Assembly: GCA_047967505.1 (NCBI GenBank)
Contig: CM106539.1
DNA length: 64,000 nucleotides
From: Dipteris shenzhenensis
Lineage: Eukaryota; Polypodiophyta; Polypodiopsida; Gleicheniales
Reading direction: 5' to 3' (one strand)
The position numbers and the translations under genes are program-made. The notes under the pieces were generated by a model. The model saw only the letters and a program-made list of their open reading frames with translations. It was not told the origin of the DNA and made no database searches. Below, piece by piece: positions 45,377 to 57,660 of this stretch. Each line of letters starts with the position of its first letter. The first letter of the stretch is position 1.

Positions 45377-45769
45377 TTCTTACAAAACAAAAGCATGGAG
45401 ATGGCATTAAATTTCATACCCCTAACACACAATCCGAAATCATTGAAAGAGAAGCACCACCCTCTTATCAAGCATTACAAATAAAAAACTGAAAATAACT
45501 CCCACACAATGTCCAAAGAAAATGCAGATATGAATGCGATCTAGCATAAATACCTTCCTTGTGACATAAACATTTAGAAAATACAAATTCGGATTCCCAT
45601 GCAAAATAGGACATGAAAAACTTCAGAAAATAGATATTCATGTTGTGAAGTTAAAGCAGGAGAATTATAGAGGTGAAAGGAACTCTGTAGAGGTCTATGT
45701 TTTCCTTGGAGATCTTCCTTGTGAATTATAGGATTTTTGTAGGCAGCTAAGCAGACCAAAGCCTTGCTA

Positions 45770-46140
45770 AAAGTACCTAGTCTAGACTTTTATTGATGTA
45801 TAGTCATGTATGTGGAACTCTAGCTTGAATCAAGTGCACAGTTCCGTGGCCATTTAGAAGTCCCTATGTTTGCAATGAATGAATAAATCATGCTTAGTAG
45901 ATATTTAGAGTGCCCTGTGTTTGGCCTGGAAGACTCCCAAGATGAATGCCAAAATGTTTTGCATGCAACAAGCACTCCAAAAGCCTTGCTACAAGTACCT
46001 CCACCATTTAGCGAGCCCTATGGTTGTTTTGGAAGACTCCCAAAGTGCATGATAGGATGGTTTGCATGGAGAAATGGGCCCAAAGCCTTGCAAAAGGTGC
46101 ATAGTCTATAGTTTCATTCAGGTAGAGTCAGGGATGCAAA
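45770..46140. repeat. Satellite-like array, block 2
   Basis: The same phrases as block 1 recur (CCTTGCTA..AGTACCT near 45770 and 45990, GTCATGTATGTGGAACTCTAG, GGCCATTTAGAA). It ends abruptly where the JmjC-like frame begins. Confidence 0.72.
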
Positions 46141-46149
46141 AATTTCCAG

Positions 46150-46990
46150 AAAGTTCACGTTACACAATAAATTTTCTAGCAATGATTGTCCTTAAGACTT
46201 TTTCAAAAATAAAGAACAAGAATAAGTCATCTTCGTACTCATTGATGGTCACCAATAAAGGTTTTTTCACCGCTCCACACATAGATGCCATGTGCTCTAT
46301 GTCATGGATGATTTTGGTTGAAGGCTAAAAAACATGGCACTTTTGGTATCCACATCACGAGGGTAGCTCGGATGCATGGGCTGATTGCATGGTCCATGGA
46401 AAAGACCCAATGCCTACACCCAATTTCTCATTTCGGGCAACTACTAGTTCTCTTATGATTGTGCCTCCCTCGTGGCCATATTCAGTGATCACAAATGAGA
46501 GGAGCATCGGGATCACAAGAATGGTTATAACTCATGAGAGTCTATTCCAGATTGGCAAAATGTGGGATAATAACCTATCATATTATCCAATGGACAGAGC
46601 ATTAGCCTATAAGGAAATGGTCCCTTTGTTAGTGAAGAGCTTTGGTTTCAAATCAATTGAAGACTATGAGAGAGCTCTATGACAAATAGATGAGACTATG
46701 TTTCAACTAGAGGTGGAAAGCCATCTAGATGATGTTCATTTAGTGAGTGGAAGCTCATCCTCTAGGGCTAGGAAGGGGTTGCAAGTGAAGGAAAGGGGTA
46801 AAAGGAGATGCACTTTGGTAAGAGAATCCCAGGCATGGTTAAGTGTGTAGATCCAAATCATGACCCCACTAAATCTTATAGCGTGGGTGTGAAGTACTCC
46901 TGTATGTCCTATCGCCATGTAATGTCACCATTGTACAAGCCTTGTTATGACCGTAATCAGGCATATGGCTATTTTCATGCACTAAAGTAA
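46150..46990 (+). pseudogene. JmjC-domain (2-oxoglutarate/Fe oxygenase-like) gene fragment
   Basis: One + frame, broken by TAA at 46326, reads SSSYSLMVTNKGFFTAPHID, then MSWMILVEG, KTWHFWYP, and later SSLMIVPPSWPYSVITNERS. This follows the JmjC cupin order: an H-x-D iron pair (His 46278, Asp 46284), a W..L.EG.K.W strand, then the P-x-x-W-x-H strand near the end. Here the last ligand His is Tyr (46479, TAT). The frame runs to 46682, and a basic tail continues in other frames (46808-46990). JmjC proteins oxidise histones or other proteins. Without the third iron ligand and with a stop, this copy should be inactive. The N-terminal part is missing. Confidence 0.6.
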
Positions 46991-48600
46991 TGAAAAATTG
47001 GATGTATGACATTTTATGGCATTTTGTTTTTCTACAAAAATGCCTTTTACTACCTAAATTCTCCCTTTTATAGAGATAATACTTAATTCATATGTTTATA
47101 GTTCTTGAAAATAGTGGATGAGATGCAAACTTGACTAAACAAATCATGAATGCTCTTCTAAGAAGGGCAAGCATGCTTGTTTGTCTTCTTGATTAAGTGG
47201 TATTTTTCAAAGGATAGAGTTCCATGTTCATGGTCATGCCCAACCGAACTCAGGCTACAGTATGTGAAGCAAGGTTTTTGGGTCTGCATCATACTTCTTT
47301 CACCTTGCACCACATCTACAAAGCCTTTTTACATGAAGATGGGATCCTTCAAATTCCATCTAAGTGGTATTTGTCAAAGGCCAAATAGAGCTCAGTCCAT
47401 AATATTTATATAGCAAGGATTTTTTGCTTGTGCCACAACCAATGTTCTGTCGTGGATAACTATTGTTCCGCCAGTGCATGCAAATCCACCATTGAATGTG
47501 GAGCTATAATAGATCAAATGATAGAAGCCAGTACATGTGTTCTCATACCATGGCTTCTTTATTGAGCATGCATTGGGGATCCCATGTTCCACATTTTATG
47601 GCATGGTTACATGGAAAAATGAAGGTATCAAATGTCTATAACTTTATCACTGCAATTCAAATTATTTTAGGTAGGTTTCTTGCTATAAGTTTATATATAT
47701 TTTTCCAAATCTAATATATGTGTTTCAATTGTTATTGTCAATGGAGATATGTTGTTCTACCAGGTATTACATTGAACATGGAGATGCACTTGAGATCATG
47801 GTTTAACATCCCATCTCTCGGCAATATGGATTTAGGACTTAGTTGTGCATTATATTGACCCCTAACAATCAGCTTGTCCATGTTAAAGAAATAAGGAAGC
47901 AAATAAAATTTGCATGATTGTGATCATATATGAGACACTGATTCAATGTATGGGCTACTATTATAGATAGTAATTCAAAAAATATGTTCTTAATGGACCA
48001 AGGAAAAGCCTTTCCCTCAAATATACAATCTCTAAAAAATATGTATTATTAGTTATTCTCTTTCATGATATTATAATTAAGTTGTTGTTCCAATTTTACT
48101 TAAGTATCGAGCATCTGGTTGTCCAGTGAATAAGTGCAATCTTTAAATGTTGTTGCATGGTTTGCAAAATTTGTCCCATTTGTGATTCATTTTCTATACG
48201 GTTTAATGTAAATGCTTGTCCTAAATTCGTTGGTTGTGCACATGCTTAACGATCCATATGATACTTAGTTTCACATAGTAATGGCTACCAAGCTTAAATA
48301 TGCCTTTAAAACAATGATAAACATGACCTCATTGGGATTAATTCCGTCTTGTTGCATTCTAAGAGACCACATCCCATTCGATGTTTCATCAAAGACTTGC
48401 TTTCCATGCAACTTTCACACTACTACATCCCTTCTTAATAAGAGACTACTTCCCATTCACAACAAATTTGTTAAATACTTCGCGTGCTTTTGTAAACCTC
48501 TCGCATTTTGTATATATCTCTATTAGATAGTTGAAAATAGAAAAGTTTGTCTTGATTTAATATTTGATCAAACAAAAATAAATAAGCTTGCACTATTCTA
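46991..48600. other. No gene seen
   Basis: AT-rich sequence with weak internal similarity between 47215-47310 and 47360-47450 (TGGTATTTTTCAAAGG versus TGGTATTTGTCAAAGG). No frame with recognisable features. Confidence 0.45.
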
Positions 48601-51011
48601 GACTAGCAAGATTTCAATCTAAGTCGGATCTATGACATCAATCAAGTGCAGTCCCATAAATATTTAGAGACCCATCTAAGGGTGTTAATGAACATTGGCA
48701 TCAACATCAATTGATTGTGTTCAATGGCCATTTAGAGAGATTGAGTCAAGAAATTACCTGAGTTTTAATTCATGTAGGGCTATGCATGCTGAACTCTGGC
48801 CTACATAAAATAGGGCTCTAGGGCTAATTAGACTCTGGCATGAATGAACTGCTACCCCATATCTTTTTAGAAAGGTCTGTGTTTGCCCTTGATAACTTCA
48901 CGGATGAATGTCATCATGTTTTGGGTGCAACAATGTCTGAAAACCCTTGGTCAAGATACCTATGCTAGATTTCAATTTAAGTGGATCTCTAACATGAATA
49001 GAGAGCAATCCCATAACTATTTAGAGACCCATGTATGGGTGTCAATGAACATTGGCATCAACATCAATTGATCGTGGTTCCATGGCCATTTAGAGAGCTT
49101 GAGTCAAGAAATCACCTGAGTTTGGTCATGTTTTAATTCATGTAGGGCTCTGCATGCTAAACTCTAGCCTACATAAAACAGGGCTCTAGGGCTATTTGGA
49201 AAGCCTCTTGGTTTCTTTGAAGTACCCCTAGGATGATAGTTGGGATATTTGGCATGTAAGAAGGCCCCAAAAGCCTTGATAAAGGTACCTTGGCCAGAGA
49301 TTAATTCAAGTGCAACCACAATTGTAGAACTTTGGCATGAATGAAGTGCTACCCCATAGCTTTTTGGAAAGGTATGTGTTTTCCCTCTCTATTGCATTGA
49401 TGAATCTTAGGATGTTTTGTGTACAAAAACGTCCCAAAACCCTTGCTCAAGATACCTCAGCCATATTTCAATCTAAGTTGGATCCTTGGCATGAATCGGG
49501 TGAGGTCCCATAACTATTTAGAGACCCATGTATGGGTGTCAATTAACATTGGCATCATCATCAATTGATTGTGGTTCCATGGCCATTTAGAGAGCCTGAG
49601 TCAAGAAGTCACCTGAGTTTGGCAAGATTTTAATTCATGTGGGGCTATGCTTGCTGAACTCTGGCCTACATAAAATAGGGCTCTAGGGCTAATTAGACTC
49701 TGGCATGAATGAACTGCTACCCCATAGGTTTTTAGAAAGGTCTATGTTTGCCCTTGATAACTTCACGGATGAATGTCAGGATGTTTTGGGTGCAACAACA
49801 TCCCAAAACCCTTGCTCAAGATACCTATGTCAGATTTCAATCTAAGTCAGAGCTCTGACATGAATAGAGCACGGTCACATAACTATTTAGAACCTATGTA
49901 CGGGTGTCAATGAACATTGGCATCAACATCAATTGATTGTGGTTCCATGGCCATTTAGAGAGCCTGAGTCAAGAAATCACCTGAGTTTGGCCATATTTTA
50001 TTTCATGTAGGGCTCTGCATGTTGAACTCTGGCCTACATAAAACAGGGCTCTAAGGCTACTTGGAAAGCCTCCTAGTTTCCTTGGGATATTTGGCATGCA
50101 AGAAGGGACCAAAAGCATTGATAAAGGTACCTTGGCCAGAGATTAATTCAGGTGCAACTACCATAGTAGAGCTCTGGCATGAATGAAATGCTACCCCATA
50201 GCTTTTTAGAAAGGTCCGTTTTTGCCCTCTATGGTGTCACCAATGAATGTCATGATGTTTTGGGTGCAACAATGTCCCAAAACCCTTGCTCAAGATACCT
50301 CAGCCAAATTTCAATCTAAGTTGGATCTCTCGCATGAATCAAGTGCGGTCCTAAAACTATTTAGAGACCCATGTATGGGTGTTAATGAACATTGGCATCA
50401 ACATCAATTGATTGTGGTTCCATGGCTATTTAGAGAGCCTGAGTCTAGAAGTCACTTGAGTAGGGCTACGCATGCTAAACTCTCGCATGTAGGGTTGTGC
50501 ACACTGAACTTTGGCCTTAAAAAAAGGTCTCTAGGACTTTTTAGACATTGGCATGAATGAAGTGCTACCCCATAGCTTTTTAGAATGGTCTATGTTTGCC
50601 TTTGATGACTTCACGGATGAATGTTCAAATTTTTGCATGGAACAATGTCCCAAAACCCTTGCTCAAGATACCTTAATCAAATTTCAATCTAAGTCAGGTA
50701 TCTGACATGAATAGAGTGCAGTCCCATAACTATTTATAGACCCATGTATGGGTGTCAATGAACATTGGCATCAACATCAATTGATTGTGGTTCCATGGCC
50801 ATTTAGAGATCCTGAGTCAAGAAATCACTTGAGTTTGGCTAGATTTTATTTCATGTAGGGATGTGCATGCTGAACTATGGCCTAGAACTATGGCCTACAT
50901 AAAACATGGCTCTAGGGCTATTTGGAACGCCTCCTGGCTTCCTTGAAATACCCCTAGAATGATAGCTGGGATATTTGGCATGCAAGAAGGGCCCGGAAGC
51001 CTTGATAAAGC
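48601..51011. repeat. Satellite-like array with alternating spacing, block 3
   Basis: The phrase TATTTAGAGACCCATGTATG recurs near 48661, 49018, 49515, 49883, 50358 and 50731. The intervals are 357, 497, 368, 475 and 373 bp. Each is followed about 68 bp later by a related box, GGCCATTTAGAGAGCCTGAG. The alternation implies a higher-order unit near 850 bp built from shorter related monomers. Confidence 0.85.
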
Positions 51012-51158
51012 TGTGGGAGAGGAGAGCACACAAAAAGGGATAAGGAGACACCAAAAGTGGTGGAGCAAAAGCTACTCCAGCTTATTCCTCTATCATATAT
51101 ATATGAGTGTATATGGGCACTGTACAAGTGGGTGGGCACACTACCCTTTACCCCAACA
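51012..51158 (-). repeat. Copia-3 3' LTR
   Basis: 147 bp. It is followed inward by the purine tract (51159-51170), which resembles the tract of Copia-1. Confidence 0.93.
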
Positions 51159-51249
51159 ACCTCCCACTTAAAGGTAGTGTGCCTTTAAGGGAGTATAGTA
51201 CACATATAATACAATCAGCCATAGGTTGAAAAACAAGATGACCAGACCG

Positions 51250-52070
51250 TCATCCTATGCCCATCAGCACTTTACAATGTGCAAAGTGCATAGAGGATAA
51301 GCTGCTAGTAGACATCAAGTTTGCAGGATAGAAAATGACAAGCTGTAGATGCCTGTCAACCAAGATCTCATGCCAGATCTCAATGGGAGAGTGAACTCTT
51401 ACCACCACGTGCTTTTGTGCTAAGTCCATAGCACCTGAACTGTCACTGTGCAGAGAAAATGTCTCTATACCACCTGTGACCATAAGCACATGACCTACAA
51501 TAGACCTCTGCTGGTCTACCCAACCTGCATCACCTGCATGCTGCTCCTGGAAGCATAAGGACCTGATGTCCACAACCGCTTCCCTATTGCCAAAATCTGC
51601 CATAATCATGCTACCAACTCCCACTGCAACGGAAGCAAGAATCGGAAGTGTAGCCCCAATGGCAAACATGTGAGAACCAAGTCTCAACACAGTCATGGAT
51701 GCATGAAGTACTATGGCTACCATATCAACCATAACTTGCTGCTCAACTGATCTGTGATCGTCAAACCTGCAGTGTTTCAAGTATGGAGCCAATACAGGCA
51801 ATGGAGTACTCAGTAACTTCCCCCTCTCCATACTGAAACAACCAAGTATCTGACAAACATCATCAAGACCATGCAGCTCCCACTGCAAGCATCCCTATTT
51901 ATAAGGAACCATATGGCAAGTAACCTCAAAAGGATAGCAACCTCCTGGCCACTGAGACCATAACCTGTCTCACTGCGCATCACATCATCCTGAGCTCTCA
52001 TAACGGTATCAAACCTATGAATCCAAGCTCGAGGGGATTGCTTCTAGCCATGGAGGCACTTACGAAGCAA
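51250..52070 (-). pseudogene. Copia-3 RT and RNase H remnants
   Basis: Only KQSPRAWIHRFD near 52000-52045 survives of RT. The RNase H end (51250-51500) shows HSDSSGAMDLAQK, HSPIEIWHEILVDRHLQL and a final HCKVLMGIG before the stop at 51250, matching the usual Copia pol terminus. The region between (51810-51990) is not recognisable. Most of the polymerase, including the YVDD box, is deleted. Confidence 0.75.
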
Positions 52071-53200
52071 ACATATCAATGATTCCTGCCCATGCGCAAT
52101 ATGACCCGAGTCAATAACTGCAGAAACCACATCTGTCCTGGCATAACCAGCCAATGGATCATACCGAGCATCATTAGCCAAGGTATCCTCCTCACCATTG
52201 ATAGCCTCATCCTCATCTGCAAGAGGCACTCTGCATCCTGGGAGTAAATTGTAACTGTCCATAGAAGATGCATCAACAATCTCCATAGGAGTATAAACCT
52301 GTGGAATACTAGAGACATCTGACCGTCTCTCACCAAAATCAAGAAGTAATTGTGGCTCTCCCAACTTTGTAACGTGCTCACCATGGGAAAAACCTCCCAC
52401 TCCAAGGGATATGGGCTGCCCCTGCAAAGAATTCTGAGGTATCAGTGCACTTACACCCTCCTGAACACCACTCTCCTGCTATCCACAATCCTCGGCTGTC
52501 TAAACATAGCATCCTCTCTGAAATTGACATTATGGCTGCGTATCAACTCTCTAGTTGAAGAATCCCATAACCTGTAGTCCCTACTAGACTCACTATATCC
52601 AAGGAAGATACACCTCCTCGATCGGGAACCATGAGCATAAGCCTCGCAGCCAAACACACGTAAATGCTCATAACATGGTGCCCTGCCTGTCAAGAAGTCA
52701 AATGGCACTCTACCATTCAGAGATCTCCTGGGTGACCTATTAAGCAAGTATGCAGATGTCTTACATGCCTCAGCCTAATAGCATTCGTTAAGACCTGCAT
52801 ATCGTAGCATGCTACTAATCCTGTCCAATAGAATCCGATTTATGCCTTCTGCCAAGGCATCGTGAGCAAAAAGATGAGGAGTGGTCAACACCCTCCTGAT
52901 ACCAAGTGTATCACATAGATGCTGAAATCTAAAAGAGGTAAACTCTGCATCACCATCAGTCATCAAGCTCAATAGCTTTTTTCCTGACTGATTTTCAGCA
53001 TTACCCAAGAAGCGCTAAAATGTATCATATACATCATGCTTCTGCCAAATCGGATATACCCATATGTATTTTGTAGCAGCATCAATAAATGTCACAAAGT
53101 AAGAGGCGCCACCCAGTGAAATGGTAGGCATAGGCCCACAAACTGCACTATGAACCAACTGCAATGGCTCAACATACCTCTCACTGACTGTCTTCCTCAC
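52071..53200 (-). pseudogene. Copia-3 integrase
   Basis: The core reads LQLVHSAVCGPMPTISLGGA, FVTFIDAATKYIWVYP (first catalytic Asp present), then LMTDGDAEFTSFRFQHLCD (second Asp present). The usual N-G-x-A-E segment is decayed (DALAEGINR). LNRSPRRSLNGRVPFDFLTG, VFGCEAYAH and CIFLGYSES follow at 52550-52740. A long acidic linker (52044-52427) leads to the RT remnant. Frame breaks occur at about 53010 and 52770. Confidence 0.82.
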
Positions 53201-53218
53201 AAAGGAGGATCCTGACTG

Positions 53219-53928
53219 CTAATCATCATCATAATCATGACATAAAATTTGAGAGACATCCATAACAGGAATGTATCTCAATGTTGTAAGGGCTTCCATA
53301 CCTGCAGTAGACATATGTCCAAGTCTAGCATACCATAAACTAACTGATGGCTGCTTACTAATCATAAGCATCTTATCCTGGACACTTGATACATGCAATG
53401 CATAAGAGAATCCAACCCGTGATCCCCTAGCCATAACCAGATTGCCTCTGGCAATCTTTCATGCATGATCACCCAAAGAGACATGATAACCTGCCTCAAC
53501 CAACTGTCCAATACTGATCTTGCTCGTAGCAAGTCCTGGTATATGTCTAACCCTGTGTAGAACAAGAATAGAGCCACTAGGCATAACAAGGTGGATATCC
53601 CCATAACCATAGACATCCATAGAATGATCAATGCCCATCAAACCACTCTCCACAATGCATTCTGATATGCACTGAACCATGACCTATGAGGGGTCATATG
53701 ACATGAAGCACATGGATCTAACATCCAATCACCGAGAATGGGTACATTAGTGGCCAAGAAGGAGATGTTAGACATAGACAAAAGAATGCCTTCATCACTG
53801 CTATTGTCAGTGGAAACCCTAGCTTCCACGCCTTGAAGCTCAACATGCTTCTTCTCCTTCTTCCTGTCATTCTTAACCTTGCTCTTCTTCTTGCATTTTC
53901 TTAGCCATTTCCAGCAGTACTTTTTCAT
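53219..53928 (-). pseudogene. Copia-3 protease and GAG-pre-integrase domain
   Basis: The protease site reads WMLDPCASCHMTPH near 53700-53740, where the catalytic D-S-G is D-P-C. The pre-integrase domain has SLWYARLGHMSTAGMEALTT near 53300-53360. A stop and frameshift lie around 53640. The altered active site alone should abolish cleavage. Confidence 0.82.
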
Positions 53929-54427
53929 GTGGCCATACTTTCCACAATAGAAACATCTAACACAAGTCCGAGAGCTAGACTTGCTCTTGGAATTCCCCCT
54001 TGAACATGACCTGTTTCTACCAATTGATCAACCTTTCGAGTGCATATCAAGGCTGTATTTCAGCACATCAGGGCATTTCAACCCATCATGCTATAACATA
54101 ACACTATCATGGTCATACATCTAGCATATACGAGTATAGAACTCATATGCATGGCAATCTACACCCTGTACACCATCCTGTACCTGCAAGTAGACTGACT
54201 TCGAGAGTGATGACTGAATGATAGAGCATGCTTGCTCATCCATGTCATCCCAATCACTCTTTTTAATGCTATTAGGCTTAACACCTTTGCATTGAATGGG
54301 CTTATGCTACCTCTTCTGCACTAACACACTGCACTAACACATCATAAATCTGCTCTTTCCAATACTGAAAGTTTGATCCATCCAACCTCTCAATATCAAA
54401 GAGGGCACTACCAGCTGTAGATGCCAT
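53640..54427 (-). pseudogene. Copia-3 gag
   Basis: Starts MASTAGSALFDIERLDGSNF, then QYWKEQIYDVLVQ. A 14-bp tandem duplication (CTGCACTAACACA twice near 54318-54345) shifts the frame. The frame resumes with SIKKSDWDDMDEQACSIIQS. TAG codons stand at glutamine-like positions. The zinc knuckle CFYCGKYGHMKKYC is intact near 53915-53958. A lysine-rich linker precedes the protease. Confidence 0.82.
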
Positions 54428-56591
54428 ATTTGTGGCACAATAGCTCACAACCAAAGAGCAGTATAGTACAATAAGCAACCCAAATGACCAAAAATATAGT
54501 GTTGTCTAGACCAATCAGGTCTCCAAATAAACTGGCTGATCCAATGCTCAAAAGCACTCAGCCATAAAGAGACATAAACAGGAATATATGCAGCCCAGTA
54601 ACCTGCCAATGCCTGGCAATCCAAGTAAGAAATGCACTGAACCAAATGAGCAATGCCTGCTCAACCAATGGCAATAGGAGCCCAGCTCAACTATCCATAA
54701 ACATCAGTGCGGCATCCACCAATGCAAATCCATAATGCATCGAAATGGCATTTACTGCATCACCTCAAGTGTGCAATCCTTGCATTCACCACTTGCCAAA
54801 TGTGCCAAAGTGACTTGCCAAAATGCCAATAATGCCCATGGACTGAAGTGAGATCCCAATCACTTTCTATAATCTAATGTGAGTTCCCAATTCACTGTTG
54901 TGCAAAGAGAAATTCCTACAACAATACCTCACAGCCACTTTGGGCAAAATAACACGCTGTCCCTGTATTTGAATAGCAATATCTTTTCACTGAAAGACCG
55001 GATGCCAAAGCTGTAAACAGCAAAGTTGTAGCTGGTAGAAAGATCTACAACTTGTCAGCTGACCTCAAGAGCCAAATCCTTGTGGATTCTCAGAGATTCT
55101 CACCTGAAAAATAGCTTCTTGCACATTGGTTACAAATAGACAGTAGACTGCAACTTTTTGTGGTCTTGCAGAGGCTGTAACTCCTGCAGCTTATACCGGA
55201 TCAACTTACTTCCAAAAGCAAAGTTGTAGTATGTTCTGTGAACTACAACTTTCCAATTTGGCACAAAGTGCAATTCCGCACCAGGAAAGAGATATCCAGT
55301 CCTGAAAATGATTGTTTTGTCATAAAAACAGCAACAGCAGCTTCCTTGAATGTTTGTTGCCCTTATAGCCCAAAAGCACTGGCAAAACAGCCCCGAAATG
55401 TGCTCCAAACAATGCTAATCTGATAGGATCTCAATACATCACCGTACCACCATATGTATCCAACATAGGCAAATAACCATGCATCCAACGAACTGTCAAT
55501 GCATCTCAACCAGGCATGTACCACTGTCAAAGCATGTGTCAATGCCACTGCCAAAGTGATGTACAGATCAAAAGCTCCTTGTGCAAGACTGCAAAATGGC
55601 ATATGACTAGTCCCGCAAAGTGCCCAAGCAACAGCCTCAAATCAACCTATCCACAGCTAATGTCCACAAGGCGTACTTCTGCAAAATGTCCCGCAAAGAG
55701 ACCAAAATCAGCCAATGCTCAGCTCCAAGACCTCAAATGCAACACCGGCTATCTCCCAAGCATACAACTGCATCAAACATGCAATCCACAAGCTCCCCAA
55801 CAGCTCATCTTCTCCAAAATGTATGTTGTTGCTATCACTGGGCTACTCTTCCTTTGCTCACGGGATGGAGTTGATGCTAGTGCTAGGATGCTCTTGTTCC
55901 TTTGCTCACATCTCTTCCTTTTGAAATAGCATGTTTCGTGCCATCCTCTCAAGGGCACCTCTAGTGTCCACGGCTCCATCTACAACCTCACGGATCAAAC
56001 GATGCTCATTACAATGGCTTCACCCATAGATAGCTCTCCATCGAAGGCTACCCACCAACGACTCCCCAGCTAGCACCTTAGCTCCAATAGCACCGATGCT
56101 TGCAGGCCTCCAATGACTGGGCTCAATAGCAGTAGTGTTAATGACTCCAGCGCTCCTTGACAAAACGGTGCCACAGCTTCAATGTTGTGCTTCCAAACGG
56201 ACCACCACAACTCCGTCCATGCTCACTGGTGGAGTTAGCTTCCTCGCTAGCGCTACCACCAATGGTGGCGCTACGGAGTCGAAGGAATAGAGCAAGAATT
56301 GCCAGCATAGATCGCTACCCTCAAGCAATAGAATGCCTCGACAAAGAGCAAGTCCAAGCCTTGTGTCAGCATGGCCACCAATCTGCAAGAGTCTTCACAC
56401 TGCCCATAGAAGCTGCCAACCACCCTTCTTCTTATGAGCTACCAAGCCCAAGCTTGCTTCAGCTTCTTGCAAGAGCTCTCTATTAGATCGTCCGCTTCTT
56501 CGCCTTCACTGCAATTTCGATTCAATCGATGAAGCTCCCACCGGGCTGATCCTCTCTAACCTTGTTGGCCACACTCACCAAGCTCTCCTTA
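54428..56591 (-). other. Copia-3 leader, about 2.2 kb
   Basis: The unusually long interval between primer site and gag has no recognised domain. A + strand frame at 55516-55929 (137 codons, many short Ser/Cys/Gln words) is antisense to the element and looks like a by-product of CAATGCC-type repeats. Confidence 0.55.
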
Positions 56592-56603
56592 GCTTTGATA
56601 CCA
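56592..56603 (-). promoter_or_regulatory. Copia-3 primer-binding site
   Basis: TGGTATCAAAGC on the minus strand, one base different from the iMet primer site, two bases from the LTR. Confidence 0.85.
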
Positions 56604-56605
56604 GT

Positions 56606-56752
56606 TGTGGGAGAGGAGAGCACACACAAAGGGATAAGGAGACACCAAAAGTAATGGAGCAAAAGCTACTCCAGCTTATTCCTCTATCATATATATATGA
56701 GTATACATGGGCACTGTACAAGTGGGTGGGCACACTGCCCTTTACCCCAACA
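56606..56752 (-). repeat. Copia-3 5' LTR
   Basis: 147-bp direct repeat of 51012-51158. Confidence 0.93.
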
Positions 56753-56757
56753 AAAGC

Positions 56758-57660
56758 TACCTTGGCCAGAGATTAAATTAGATGCAACCACAATTGTAGA
56801 ACTCTAGCAAGAATGAATTGCTACTCCATAGCTTTTTGGAAAGGTCTATGTTTTCCCTCTATGATGTCACTGATGAATGTCAAGATGTTTTGAGTGCAAC
56901 AACGTCTCAAAACCCTTGCTCAAGATACCTCAGCCAGATTTCAATCTAAGTCGGATCTCTGGCATGAATCGATCATTGCGGTCGCATAACTATTTAGAGA
57001 CCCATGTATGTGTGTCAATGAACATTGGCATCAGCATCAATTCCATGGCCATTTAGAGAGCTTGAGTCAAGAAATCACCTGAGTAGGGCTACGCATGTTG
57101 AGCGCTATCATGTAGGGTTGTGCACGCTGAACTCTAGCCTACATAAAATATTGCTCTAGGGATGTTTAGACAGCCTCTTGGTTTCCCTAAAATACCCGTA
57201 GGATGATAGCTAGGATATTTGGCATCCAAGAATGGCCCAAAAGCCTTGATAAAGGTACCTTAGCCAGAGTTTAATTTAGGTGTGCAACCATAATTGTAGA
57301 ACTCTGGCATGTATGAAGTGCTACCCCATAGCTTTTTCAAAAGGTCTGTGTTTTCCCTTGATGACTTCACCATGAACTTTTTGGATGTTTTGGGTGCAAC
57401 AACTTCCCTAAACCCTTTGTCAAGATACCTTAGCTAGATTTCGGATCTCTCACATTTATCGAGCGCGGTCCCATAACTATTTAGAGACCCATGTATGGGT
57501 GTCAATGAACATTGGCATCAACATGAATTGATTGTGGTTCCATGGCCATTTAGAGAGCCTGAGTCAAGAAATCACCTGAGTTTGACCAGGTTTTTATTCA
57601 TGTAGGGTTGTGCATGCTGAACTATGGCCTACATAAAATAGGGTTTTAGGGCTTTCCTTG
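56758..57660. repeat. Satellite-like array, block 4 (continues block 3)
   Basis: The array resumes after Copia-3 with TATTTAGAGACCCATGTATG near 56991 and 57478 (487 bp apart). Subtracting the insertion, the step from 50731 to 56991 is about 514 bp. Confidence 0.85.

Larger units (their letters stand above)
51012..56752 (-). mobile_element. Copia-3, Ty1/Copia element nested in the satellite
   Basis: Two 147-bp LTRs (51012-51158 and 56606-56752) start TGTGGGAGAGG and end CCCCAACA on the + strand. They differ at about six positions. An exact target duplication AAAGC flanks the element (51007-51011 and 56753-56757), within the satellite phrase CCTTGATAAAG. On the minus strand it has a 2.2-kb leader, gag, protease, integrase, a mostly deleted RT and RNase H remnants. 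It is clearly defective. Confidence 0.95.

Noticed and set aside
55516-55929. 137-codon + strand frame
   Set aside because: Antisense to the Copia-3 leader, with repetitive short words and no domain.
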